10,443 nucleotides of DNA from Helicobacteraceae bacterium UBA6016 (lineage in GTDB: Bacteria; Campylobacterota; Campylobacteria; Campylobacterales; UBA6016): NCBI GenBank assembly GCA_002428055.1, contig DIZY01000107.1, positions 10,179 through 20,621 of the forward strand. The letters are read 5' to 3'. This document shows positions 1-7,202 of the stretch, in pieces (positions within the stretch are counted from its first letter, which is position 1; the number at the start of each line of letters is the position of its first letter). The notes under the pieces are model-generated. The model was not told where the DNA came from and searched no databases. It saw nothing but the letters and a program-made list of their open reading frames with translations. A program made the translations under genes and the position numbers.

Positions 1-3
1 GCG

Positions 4-26
4 GCAAGGACATAAATGTCCCTTGC
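4..26. repeat. Imperfect inverted repeat / hairpin in folE leader
   Basis: GCAAGGACA at 4-12 can pair with TGTCCCTTGC at 17-26, with one bulged C and a TAAA loop. This is the strongest hairpin seen upstream of folE. It has no following T-run (the next bases are ATCCCC), so it does not look like a simple intrinsic terminator on the plus strand. It may be an RNA leader element, or part of a gene or intergenic repeat continuing beyond the left edge. Confidence 0.55.
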
Positions 27-41
27 ATCCCCCTAAAGCTA

Positions 42-55
42 CCCGCATAAGCGGG
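42..55. repeat. Perfect 5-bp GC-rich hairpin in folE leader
   Basis: CCCGC (42-46), ATAA loop (47-50) and GCGGG (51-55) form a perfect stem-loop with a four-base loop. The only nearby T stretch is four Ts at 65-68, ten bases beyond the stem, so terminator function for an upstream gene is possible but weak. It sits 31 bases before the folE start and is the second of three hairpins in this leader. Confidence 0.5.
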
Positions 56-62
56 AGATGTC

Positions 63-85
63 AATTTTGGAAAGGCGCCAAATTT
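63..85 (+). promoter_or_regulatory. folE ribosome binding site presented in a hairpin loop
   Basis: AATTTTGG at 63-70 pairs with CCAAATTT at 78-85 with one mismatch. The loop AAAGGCG holds the only good Shine-Dalgarno sequence (AAAGG, 71-75) for the folE ATG at 87. The arrangement could present or restrict the ribosome site. The pairing is visible in the sequence; a regulatory role is inference. Confidence 0.45.
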
Positions 86-86
86 A

Positions 87-665
87 ATGGACAAAGACAA
101 AAAAATAGAAGAGCTAGTTGGCGAAGTGTTAGTACAAATCGGCGAAGACCCGAAAAGAGAGGGACTTGTCAAAACTCCGTACAGAGTAGCAAAAGCTTAT
201 GATTATATCTTCGGCGGTTACGATAAGGACCCAAAAGAGGCTCTCGGTGACGCCCTTTTTGAAAGCTCCAGCTCGGAGATGGTCGTGGTGCGTGATATTG
301 AGTTTTATTCGATGTGCGAGCACCATATCTTGCCTTTTTTCGGTCGTGTACATGTGGCATACATCCCAAACGGCAAAGTGGTTGGACTATCCAAAATTCC
401 TAGAGTCGTGGATATATTCGCAAGAAGACTTCAAATCCAAGAAAAGCTAACAGAACAGATAGCTGACGCTCTAATGGAGGCAATAAATCCAAAAGGTGTA
501 GGCGTTGTCATATCTGCGAGACATATGTGTATGGAGATGAGAGGCGTTGAAAAGATGCATGCTTCCACGACAACCTCGTCTCTTCGTGGGCTGTTTTTGA
601 AGGATGCAAAGACAAGAGAGGAGTTTTACTCCATCATCAACACCCACGGGGGCAATAGGTTTTAA
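87..665 (+). CDS. folE: GTP cyclohydrolase I (FolE)
   Basis: This enzyme converts GTP to 7,8-dihydroneopterin triphosphate and formate, the first step of folate and pterin synthesis, and also feeds queuosine precursors. The 192-residue protein is full length for the short bacterial form. The zinc/catalytic core is intact: CEHH at 77-80 gives ligands C77 and H80 plus catalytic H79, and RHMCMEMRG at 145-153 gives the third ligand C148. Conserved stretches VGLSKIPR (99-106) and the STTTSSLRG run near 160-168 confirm the family. The ATG at 87 is preceded by AAAGG at 71-75, and no other in-frame start lies between it and the stop at 48-50. Its stop overlaps the fliI start by one base (TAATG), indicating translational coupling. 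The folE-fliI order also occurs, as I recall, in Campylobacter jejuni. The family call is near certain; pterin output in this organism is inferred. Confidence 0.97.
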   Translation: MDKDKKIEELVGEVLVQIGEDPKREGLVKTPYRVAKAYDYIFGGYDKDPKEALGDALFESSSSEMVVVRDIEFYSMCEHHILPFFGRVHVAYIPNGKVVGLSKIPRVVDIFARRLQIQEKLTEQIADALMEAINPKGVGVVISARHMCMEMRGVEKMHASTTTSSLRGLFLKDAKTREEFYSIINTHGGNRF

Positions 666-1972
666 TGCCTCTAAGCTCACTAACCGACAAACTAAACAAA
701 ATCAATCTCTCTCCCGCCTTTGCGGTCATTACGAAAGTAAACGCCACAAACTTCGAGGCGATAGGTCTAAGACCCGGGGTGGGCGACATCGTAAGAGTCT
801 CTTCGGTAGATGATAAAAACGAGAGCCTTGGAATGGTGACCGCCCTAGATGAGGCAAAATTTAGCATCTCTCCGTTTGGCTTCGTGGAGGGGTTTAAGAT
901 AGGAGACAGAGTCTACGCCTCCGAGACCGGACTCAAAATTCCGGTAGGCGAAGGGCTGCTTGGGCGAGTCGTAAGCCCGCTCATGCGACCAATCGACGGC
1001 AAAGGGGAGATAGAGCTGGATGAGCTAATGAGCGTCATCCGTCCGCCGGTCGCCGCCATGAAAAGAGGACTTATCGACGAGGTGTTTTCGGTCGGAGTCA
1101 AGACGATAGACGGACTGCTCACCTGCGGAAAAGGGCAAAAACTAGGAATTTTCGCAGGCTCTGGTGTGGGAAAATCGACCTTGATGGGCATGATAGTCGA
1201 AGGATGCACCGCAAAAATAAAGGTAATAGCGCTAATCGGCGAAAGGGGCAGAGAGGTGCCCGAATTTGTGGAGAAAAACCTAGGCGGTGACCTGACAAAT
1301 ACGGTCATAGTCGTGGCAACCTCCGACGACTCGGCTCTGATGCGAAAATATGGGGCATTTGCTGCTATGAGCGTGGCAGAATACTTCAAGGAACAAGGTC
1401 AAGATGTACTATTTATGATGGACTCCGTGACCCGTTTTGCAATGGCGCAAAGAGAGATAGGCTTGGCACTCGGTGAACCGCCGACCACAAAAGGGTACCC
1501 GCCATCCACTCTTTCGCTTTTGCCGCAACTAATGGAACGCGCCGGAAAAGAAGAGGGAAAAGGCTCTATCACGGCGTTTTTTACCGTGCTTGTCGAGGGA
1601 GATGATATGTCTGACCCTATTGCAGACCAGTCCCGTTCTATTCTTGACGGACATTTCGTGCTTGATAGAAGCCTAACAGACTTTGGTATCTACCCGCCGA
1701 TAAATATTCTCAACTCCGCCTCAAGGCTTATGAACGACATCGTTACAAAAGAGCATAAGATGGCGGCGTTTAAATTTAGGCGGCTCTATGCCACACTAAA
1801 AGAAAATGAGGTGCTTATACGAATAGGCGCTTACCAAAAAGGCTCGGATGTGGAGATAGACGAGGCGATAGACAAAAAAGAGATGATAGAAAACTTCATG
1901 AAACAAGACAAAGAAGAGCAGATACCTTTTGACGAAACGGTTGCCGCCATTATAGAACTGGTTGCGAAGTAA
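665..1972 (+). CDS. fliI: Flagellar export apparatus ATPase FliI
   Basis: This is the cytoplasmic ATPase of the flagellar type III export machine, an F1-beta/alpha relative that forms a hexamer with FliH and FliJ and drives unfolding and delivery of rod, hook and filament subunits. The 435-residue protein has an N-terminal beta-barrel region (about 1-90), Walker A AGSGVGKS at 164-171 with K170, the GERGREVPEF segment at 192-201, and a Walker B strand ending in D253 within DVLFMMDSVTR (247-257). The conserved ALGEPPTTKGYPPS stretch at 268-281 is typical of FliI and secretion ATPases and argues against a true F1 subunit. Start ATG 665 overlaps the folE stop; the weak AGG upstream suggests coupling. 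No other flagellar gene is present in the window, as is common in Campylobacterota, where flagellar genes are scattered. Confidence 0.96.
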   Translation: MPLSSLTDKLNKINLSPAFAVITKVNATNFEAIGLRPGVGDIVRVSSVDDKNESLGMVTALDEAKFSISPFGFVEGFKIGDRVYASETGLKIPVGEGLLGRVVSPLMRPIDGKGEIELDELMSVIRPPVAAMKRGLIDEVFSVGVKTIDGLLTCGKGQKLGIFAGSGVGKSTLMGMIVEGCTAKIKVIALIGERGREVPEFVEKNLGGDLTNTVIVVATSDDSALMRKYGAFAAMSVAEYFKEQGQDVLFMMDSVTRFAMAQREIGLALGEPPTTKGYPPSTLSLLPQLMERAGKEEGKGSITAFFTVLVEGDDMSDPIADQSRSILDGHFVLDRSLTDFGIYPPINILNSASRLMNDIVTKEHKMAAFKFRRLYATLKENEVLIRIGAYQKGSDVEIDEAIDKKEMIENFMKQDKEEQIPFDETVAAIIELVAK

Positions 1973-1973
1973 T

Positions 1974-2792
1974 ATGGGATTTTTTGAAGAGGTATGGGGA
2001 GCGCTTGAAGAGAGCTCACCGAAGCTAAAAACCGAAAAAACGCTAAAGCTATTTGAAAGATTCAAAGCAGGGGAGTTTGATGATTTCAGCGCGAACGAAA
2101 TCGTAAACGAACAGTCAAAACCATCATATTCCGCTCTTTGCGAAATCACGCACCCATCATCCGTGGAGAAACGAAGAAGACTTGATACCAATGAAGGCAA
2201 AGCGGTGTTTTTGCATGCGATAGCGCATATAGAGTACAGTGCGATAGACTTGGGGCTTGACGCATGTTACTCTTTTCAGGGGTTGCCTAAAGAGTTTTAT
2301 TTTGATTGGCTGGAGGTGGCGGCTGAGGAGTGTGAACACTTTTTGATGCTTGAAAAACTTCTCAACAAAGTCGGCGGGAAATACGGTGATTATCCCGTCC
2401 ACTCTTCACTTTTTGAAGCGTGCCGAAAAAGCGAAACGCTGCTCAAAAGAATGGCGGTGGTGCCTAGATACCTCGAAGCCGGAGGGCTGGACGCCAACAA
2501 AAAAATGACGGAAAAGGTCGCAAGGCTAAAAGACGAAACCGCAAAAGATATACTAGGCGCACTGGCAATAATACTACGAGACGAGATAGACCATGTAAGC
2601 AAAGGCACGAAGTGGTTTTATTACGCTTGCGAAAAAGAAGGGGTGAGTCCCGATGCCTACTTTGATATAGTAGAGTCGGTACTGCCAAACTCAGTCAGAC
2701 AAAGGGAATCCGTCAACATAGAAGATAGGCTAAAAGCCGGTTTTAAATGCGAAGAGATAAAAAAATTAACGACAAAAGAGACGAAATGCTAA
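1974..2792 (+). CDS. DUF455 family ferritin-like protein
   Basis: This 272-residue protein belongs to the DUF455 family, a ferritin-like four-helix fold related to the tRNA hydroxylase MiaE; its reaction is not known to me. Candidate carboxylate and histidine metal ligands lie on successive helices: H81, H85 and E87 (HAIAHIE), E118, E119 and H122 (EECEH), E168 in RYLEAGG, and E204 and H207 (RDEIDH). This spacing fits a di-metal centre, probably diiron. No signal peptide or membrane helix is visible, so it is likely cytoplasmic. The ATG at 1974 is chosen because it lies one base after the fliI stop with GAAG at 1966-1969; a TTG at 1962 would only add four residues inside fliI. Its last seven bases overlap the mqnE start. 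Cotranscription is likely; a functional link to menaquinone synthesis is speculative. Confidence 0.85.
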   Translation: MGFFEEVWGALEESSPKLKTEKTLKLFERFKAGEFDDFSANEIVNEQSKPSYSALCEITHPSSVEKRRRLDTNEGKAVFLHAIAHIEYSAIDLGLDACYSFQGLPKEFYFDWLEVAAEECEHFLMLEKLLNKVGGKYGDYPVHSSLFEACRKSETLLKRMAVVPRYLEAGGLDANKKMTEKVARLKDETAKDILGALAIILRDEIDHVSKGTKWFYYACEKEGVSPDAYFDIVESVLPNSVRQRESVNIEDRLKAGFKCEEIKKLTTKETKC

Positions 2793-3793
2793 AAACTTAT
2801 GACAAAACCGTTCTAGAACTAGGCGCTGAGGCAAGTATAGTCAGACGCAAAATGCACGGAAATAAGCTTTTTTTCAACTCCAACAAACATATTAATCCGA
2901 CAAATATTTGCAAAGATGTCTGTAAATTTTGCGCATTTTCATCCAGCCGCAAAAATCCAAATCCGTATGAATTAACCATTGAAGAGATACTCACATCTCT
3001 TGCCCAGTGTGCAAACGAGATAACAGAGGTACACATAGTCGGTGCGCACAATCCGAAAATGGGGTTAGCATACTACGGCGAGCTTTTCGGCGCTATCAAA
3101 AAAGCGTATCCGCACTTGCATATAAAGGCTCTTACAGCGGCAGAGGTAAACTTTCTCTCGGAACTTGAAAATCTCTCTTATGAGGCGGTGCTTGAAAAAA
3201 TGGCAGAACTCGGCGTAGACTCAATGCCGGGCGGCGGGGCGGAGATATTTGATGAGGCGACGAGAAGCTTTATCGCAAAAGGCAAAGTATCAAGCGAAAA
3301 TTGGCTTCGCATCCACGAGCTTTGGCACAAAATGGGCAAAAAATCCAACGCTACGATGCTTTTCGGGCATATCGAGACGAGAGCGCACCGCATCGAGCAT
3401 ATAGAGAGAATCAAGCGACTACAAGAAAAAACAGGTGGTTTTAACGCCTTTATCCCGCTTGTATATAATGTGGAAAACAACTTTTTGAATGTGCCTCATC
3501 CTGTTAGCGGTCACGAGATACTAAAGACGATAGCGATAAGCCGCCTGATACTAGACAATGTACCGCACATCAAAGCGTACTGGGTAGCCGCCAGTCTAAA
3601 TCTAGCCCTCGTAGCTGCAGAGTTTGGAGCGGACGACCTTGATGGTACGATACAAACGGAGTCTATCATCTCGCAAGCCGGAGCCGCAAGCAAGGGAGGC
3701 GTCTCAAGAGAGACGCTAATCGCATATATCAAAGATGCAGGATTTGCGCCCGTTGAGAGGGATAGCCTCTATAACGAGCTGAAAAGTTTTTAA
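2786..3793 (+). CDS. mqnE: Aminofutalosine synthase MqnE (radical SAM)
   Basis: MqnE is a radical SAM enzyme that joins 3-[(1-carboxyvinyl)oxy]benzoate to the adenosyl group of S-adenosylmethionine, giving aminofutalosine in the futalosine route to menaquinone, the usual respiratory quinone of Campylobacterota. The 335-residue protein has the CxxxCxxC cluster motif CKDVCKFC at 42-49 (C42, C46, C49). EVHIVG followed by HIKALTAAE, then MPGGGAEIF, match MqnE better than the related cyclase MqnC, though the two are easily confused. The ATG at 2786 is chosen over an ATG at 2747: the extra 13 residues are charged, lie inside the upstream gene and do not resemble the family, while 2786 has AAAAGAG at 2774-2780. 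It overlaps the DUF455 stop (ATGCTAA) and converges on yeiH, sharing stop bases. Confidence 0.9.
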   Translation: MLKTYDKTVLELGAEASIVRRKMHGNKLFFNSNKHINPTNICKDVCKFCAFSSSRKNPNPYELTIEEILTSLAQCANEITEVHIVGAHNPKMGLAYYGELFGAIKKAYPHLHIKALTAAEVNFLSELENLSYEAVLEKMAELGVDSMPGGGAEIFDEATRSFIAKGKVSSENWLRIHELWHKMGKKSNATMLFGHIETRAHRIEHIERIKRLQEKTGGFNAFIPLVYNVENNFLNVPHPVSGHEILKTIAISRLILDNVPHIKAYWVAASLNLALVAAEFGADDLDGTIQTESIISQAGAASKGGVSRETLIAYIKDAGFAPVERDSLYNELKSF

Positions 3794-4809
3794 GCCATAA
3801 ATTTCGTAAGCGCATAACCGCCGAAAACTAGCCACACAAATAGTGTCAATGCCAGATATATTGGCTTCATGCCGACATTTTTTATCTTGTTTAGATTTGT
3901 CTCTATACCAAGAGCCGCCATCGCCATAGCTAGCAAAAATGTATCTATCGTATTTATCGTATCAACTGCCGCTTTTGGAAGTAGATTTAACGAGTTGAAG
4001 CCGACCGCTACCAAAAAATAAACCGCAAACCACGGAATCATAATTTTTGTTTTTTCGCCGCTACTCTGCCCTGAACGGGAGATAAAAAACGCCAATCCCA
4101 AAAGAAACGGTGCAAGCATCATAACCCTTGTCATTTTGACGATTACGGCCGTATTGCCGGCCTCTACGCCTACGGCGTTACCGGCAACGACAGCTTGCGC
4201 AACCTCATGCACGGTGGCTCCCACATAAATACCGTACTGTTTTGCATCAAACCCGAGTATGCCGGAGTTGTAAAGTATCGGATATAAAAACATTGCAATA
4301 GTACCAAATAGCACGACAGTCGCTACCGCCATTGATACCTTATGCGCTTCGCTTTTAAGCGTGCCTTCCGTGGCTATGACTGCCGCAGCTCCGCATATCG
4401 AAGCGCCTGAGGCTATAAGCATAGAAGAGTCCCTATCAAGCCCAAACACCCTAACACCAAGTTGCCAACCTATAATAAAGGTTCCGATTACGATAATCGC
4501 ATCTATCACAAGAGCCTCTACGCCGACCGCAAATACTTGCTGGTAGGTAATCCTAAAGCCGTAAAAAACTATTGCAAATCTAAGTATGTTTTTGGATGAA
4601 AATATAACGCCCGGCGCCCACTCTGCCGGTAGTTTGTGCCTTAAGCTATTACCGTATATCATACCAAATAGTATAGCCACAACAAGAGGGCTAATGCCGA
4701 TACCGATCACAAAAGGCATCTCGGCTATATACATAGATGCGAAGGCAAAAAGAGATACAAACCATACGCCGCTTAGCGTACTGGCTCTATTTTGTTTTGA
4801 AAATGCCAC
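3790..4809 (-). CDS. YeiH/UPF0324 family putative sulfate exporter
   Basis: This is an inner-membrane protein of the YeiH family (PF03601), annotated as putative sulfate exporter largely by inference. The 339-residue product has about ten hydrophobic segments. Typical family motifs are GASICGAAAVIAT (135-147), GATVHEVAQAVVAG (197-210), carrying the family histidine H201, and AMAALGIETNL near the C-terminus. The start chosen is GTG at 4809, preceded by AAGGAG five bases upstream on the minus strand. An ATG at 4890 would add 27 residues that run through the promoter region and lacks this ribosome site. It is divergent from a LysR-type regulator gene, the layout of yeiH and yeiE in enterobacteria, where YeiE has been tied to sulfite. 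Control by the neighbour and transport of a sulfur oxyanion are therefore plausible but inferred. Confidence 0.87.
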   Translation of the reverse strand: MAFSKQNRASTLSGVWFVSLFAFASMYIAEMPFVIGIGISPLVVAILFGMIYGNSLRHKLPAEWAPGVIFSSKNILRFAIVFYGFRITYQQVFAVGVEALVIDAIIVIGTFIIGWQLGVRVFGLDRDSSMLIASGASICGAAAVIATEGTLKSEAHKVSMAVATVVLFGTIAMFLYPILYNSGILGFDAKQYGIYVGATVHEVAQAVVAGNAVGVEAGNTAVIVKMTRVMMLAPFLLGLAFFISRSGQSSGEKTKIMIPWFAVYFLVAVGFNSLNLLPKAAVDTINTIDTFLLAMAMAALGIETNLNKIKNVGMKPIYLALTLFVWLVFGGYALTKFMA

Positions 4810-4836
4810 TACTGCTCCTTGAAAAATTCTTAAAAA

Positions 4837-4845
4837 ATTATAGCA
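4837..4845 (-). promoter_or_regulatory. Extended -10 promoter of yeiH-type gene
   Basis: Read on the minus strand this is TGCTATAAT, a perfect TATAAT with an extended TG element, preceded by Ts and lying 28 bases before the GTG at 4809. Campylobacterota promoters typically depend on such -10 elements and lack a defined -35. The predicted leader is about 20 bases and includes the AAGGAG ribosome site. Confidence 0.6.
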
Positions 4846-4864
4846 AAAATCGAAATATAAACAT

Positions 4865-4876
4865 AATAAAATTATT
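4865..4876. promoter_or_regulatory. Candidate regulator-binding inverted repeat
   Basis: AATAA at 4865-4869 and TTATT at 4872-4876 form a short dyad between the two divergent -10 boxes, in the place expected for a LysR-type activator/autorepressor site. It does not match the T-N11-A rule exactly, and the region is so AT-rich that chance dyads are likely. Low confidence. Confidence 0.3.
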
Positions 4877-4881
4877 TGTAC

Positions 4882-4887
4882 TATAAT
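4882..4887 (+). promoter_or_regulatory. -10 promoter element of LysR-type regulator gene
   Basis: A perfect TATAAT lies 32 bases upstream of the regulator ATG at 4920. Together with its flanking C it is the exact inverted copy of the opposing yeiH box (CTATAAT versus ATTATAG), so the two promoters are symmetric about position 4862. No -35 consensus is seen. Confidence 0.55.
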
Positions 4888-4919
4888 CATAAAAAAGATA
4901 TATAAAAAAAGGAAGTGCG

Positions 4920-5795
4920 ATGAACTTCACTATTAGACAGCTTGAAATTTTCAAAGAAGTGGCAACGACAGGGCATGTAACAAACAGCTCTGAAGCGCTT
5001 GGTATCTCACAATCCGCCATATCTATGGCACTCCAAGAGCTAGAGTCAAATCTTAAGACAAAATTTTTTGAACGACGAAATAAAAAACTTATTCTTAACG
5101 AAAACGGCAGAATGCTTTTGGAAAAGTCTTCACAGCTTCTGAAAGAGTTTGAGGAGCTTGAAAACAGCTTTTTGGAGGATACGGTTAGCGGAAGACTTCG
5201 CATAGGAGCTAGCCAAACTATCGGCGACTACATCATGCCCCAACTCATCTACTCTTTTATGCAAAAATATCCGGAAGCAAAATGCGAACTAATAGTTGCA
5301 AACACAAAAGACATAGTTTCGCAAATTGACGGCGGCGAGCTGGACATCGGATTTGTAGAGGGTTTTGTATATGACGCCAAGCTAGAGACAAAACACTGGA
5401 TGGATGACGAACTGCTAGTCGTAGCCTCAAGCAAAAAAACATTTCAAAAAGAGGAGTATTGCTTAGAAGAGATCTCCTCTTTCAAGTGGATACTACGAGA
5501 GAAGGGTTCTGGCACAAGAGCTATCTTTGAAGAGGGAATAAGCGACGGATTTTCAAAGCTAAATGTATTTTTGACGCTAGGGCACAACGAAGCAATCAAA
5601 AAAATAGTGGAGCAGAGCGACTCACTTACCTGCCTATCTCGCCTAGCAGTACAAAAAGAGCTGGACGAGGGTATGTTGTTTGAGCTAAAAATCAAAAATT
5701 TCGCTTTTAAAAGAAAACTTCTTAGACTGTTGCACAAAGAAAAATACCAAAGCAAGCTCTTAAAAAGTTTTATGGAATTCGCCGAAAAATTCTAA
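4920..5795 (+). CDS. LysR-type transcriptional regulator (YeiE/CysB-like context)
   Basis: This is a 291-residue LysR-family DNA-binding regulator. Residues 1-60 form the winged helix-turn-helix; the recognition region is the SSEALGISQSAISMALQELE stretch (about 23-42). The linker helix follows to about residue 88, and from RLRIGAS (about 91) to the end is the periplasmic-binding-protein-like effector domain, with EGFV near residue 142. The start ATG 4920 has AAGGA at 4909-4913. The gene is divergent from the YeiH-type transporter gene, so by analogy with YeiE/YeiH it may sense sulfite or a related sulfur compound and control that promoter as well as its own. It runs 12 bases ahead of nnr and probably shares its transcript. 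The family is certain; effector and targets are inferred from position only. Confidence 0.92.
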   Translation: MNFTIRQLEIFKEVATTGHVTNSSEALGISQSAISMALQELESNLKTKFFERRNKKLILNENGRMLLEKSSQLLKEFEELENSFLEDTVSGRLRIGASQTIGDYIMPQLIYSFMQKYPEAKCELIVANTKDIVSQIDGGELDIGFVEGFVYDAKLETKHWMDDELLVVASSKKTFQKEEYCLEEISSFKWILREKGSGTRAIFEEGISDGFSKLNVFLTLGHNEAIKKIVEQSDSLTCLSRLAVQKELDEGMLFELKIKNFAFKRKLLRLLHKEKYQSKLLKSFMEFAEKF

Positions 5796-5807
5796 AAGGT
5801 CAAAAAT

Positions 5808-7202
5808 ATGCTCGCCGTTTATAAAGATTTAAAAGAGCAAGACAGGGCAGCCGCCTCAAAATACGGTATCAGCGAAGAGATACTGATGGAAAATGCCGCA
5901 AGAGGCGTGCTCGAATTTTTAAAAGAAACCGGACTTTTTGGCAAAAAAACGCTCATTGTCACAGGTAGCGGCAATAACGGAGCAGATGGGCTCACCCTCT
6001 CTCGCATGATACAAAACTGCTCTGTTTTTGTCGGGCTAAAGCCAAAAAGCGAACTTTGTAAGCTTCAATTTGAAAGAGCCAAAAAATTAGGCGTTAATTT
6101 TGTAACAAATACCGATGGATTTGAAGTAATTATCGATGCCGTTATCGGTAGTGGAGCCTCAAAAAAGCTAGAAGGTGAGCTGGAGGGGCTGATAGAGAAT
6201 ATAAACGGGCAAAACGCTATTAAGGTAGCCATTGATGTGCCAAGCGGCGTAAGAGATGGCATGGGTATGGATGAAACCGTTTTTTATGCGGACTTTACGG
6301 TAACGCTTGGCGCATACAAAGAATCGCTTTTGCAAGACTATGCAAAAGAGTTTGTCGGAGAAATAGAGCTAAAAGAGCTCGGTCTTTGCAGCGATAAATA
6401 CCGTGAAGGCTTTACTCCCACATCGTATCTGCTTGAAAAAAGCGACCTGCACACTCCAATACGCAACAAAAAAAACTGCAATAAAGGTGATTTTGGACAT
6501 TTGTGCATAGTAGGTGGAGAGATGATGGGGGCATCCATAATCTCCGCAAAGGCGGCATTAAGGTTTGGCGCAGGGCTTGTAAGCGTAGTTGAAAGAGACA
6601 ACACCCCGCTAAACGAACCGCAAATAATGGTGCGCACCAGTTTTCCGATTGGTGCAAATACTCTGCTTATCGGGCAAGGGCTTGGCTGTGCGTATGGCGA
6701 GGATGAAATACTATCTTTCGTGAAGACAACAAATAGATGCGTGATTGACGCCGACATTTTCAAAAAAGAGTGTGTCAAGGATATTTTGGCGTTAAATACA
6801 CAGATGGTCTTAACTCCTCATCCAAAAGAGTTTGCGTCGCTTTTAAAAATCGCTATGAATATAAATGCCACGGTTGATGAGATACAACGGGATAGATTTG
6901 GATTTTGTGCCTCTTTTTGCAAAATGTTTCAAGATAAAACGGTTGTACTTAAGGGCGCAAACACTTTAATAGCCCAAAACGATAAGATATTTATCATGCC
7001 TTACGGTTCGGCGACGCTAGCGAAAGGGGGTAGCGGAGATGCGCTTGCCGGAGCGATAGCTTCGCTTTTGGCGCAAGGATACGAACCGCTAGAGGCTGCC
7101 ACAAACGGTACTCTTGCAATAGCAGCGGCGGCAAATAGATATGAGGGCGCCGACTACTCTATGACGATAAATGATTTAATAGACGGACTAAAATGGCTCT
7201 AA
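5808..7202 (+). CDS. nnr: Bifunctional NAD(P)H-hydrate repair enzyme (epimerase/dehydratase)
   Basis: This is a two-domain repair enzyme for hydrated NADH and NADPH. The N-terminal YjeF_N domain (about 1-200) epimerises R- and S-NAD(P)HX; the C-terminal ribokinase-like domain (about 215-464) dehydrates the S form using ADP or ATP. N-domain signatures are GSGNNGADG (53-61), DAVIGSG (110-116) and IDVPSG (142-147). C-domain signatures are GDFGHLCIVGG (227-237), LTPHPKEF (335-342), VLKGA (380-384) and GGSGDALAG (407-415) with catalytic D411. Relative to the common NNGGDG motif, the fourth position is Ala. At 464 residues it is a compact full-length fusion. AAAAGG at 5794-5799 precedes ATG 5808. 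Its last ten bases overlap purN, suggesting coupled translation. The call is firm; both activities are inferred from the conserved motifs. Confidence 0.94.
   Translation: MLAVYKDLKEQDRAAASKYGISEEILMENAARGVLEFLKETGLFGKKTLIVTGSGNNGADGLTLSRMIQNCSVFVGLKPKSELCKLQFERAKKLGVNFVTNTDGFEVIIDAVIGSGASKKLEGELEGLIENINGQNAIKVAIDVPSGVRDGMGMDETVFYADFTVTLGAYKESLLQDYAKEFVGEIELKELGLCSDKYREGFTPTSYLLEKSDLHTPIRNKKNCNKGDFGHLCIVGGEMMGASIISAKAALRFGAGLVSVVERDNTPLNEPQIMVRTSFPIGANTLLIGQGLGCAYGEDEILSFVKTTNRCVIDADIFKKECVKDILALNTQMVLTPHPKEFASLLKIAMNINATVDEIQRDRFGFCASFCKMFQDKTVVLKGANTLIAQNDKIFIMPYGSATLAKGGSGDALAGAIASLLAQGYEPLEAATNGTLAIAAAANRYEGADYSMTINDLIDGLKWL

Noticed and set aside
1..13. Divergent minus-strand gene starting at ATG 13-11 with AAGGGA at 24-19
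   Set aside because: A good ribosome site and a TTGACA at 64-59 are present, but only four codons fit in the window and the same bases are explained by the hairpin at 4-26.
3..50. C-terminus of an upstream plus-strand gene ending at TAA 48-50
   Set aside because: Fifteen open codons in frame with folE show no recognisable family; too short to call a gene end.
1..86. preQ1 or tetrahydrofolate riboswitch before folE
   Set aside because: folE can be under preQ1 control elsewhere, but the hairpins here lack the conserved aptamer loop and A-rich tail as far as I can judge by eye.
913..1389. 158-residue minus-strand open frame inside fliI
   Set aside because: Serine/proline-rich, family-free product wholly antisense to a clear FliI coding region; a codon-bias shadow.
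2747..2785. Longer N-terminus for MqnE from ATG 2747
   Set aside because: The extra 13 residues are highly charged, lie within the DUF455 coding region and do not resemble the family start; 2786 fits better.
4810..4890. Longer N-terminus for the YeiH-type protein from ATG 4890
   Set aside because: It would be read through the yeiH -10 element, while GTG 4809 has a well-placed AAGGAG.
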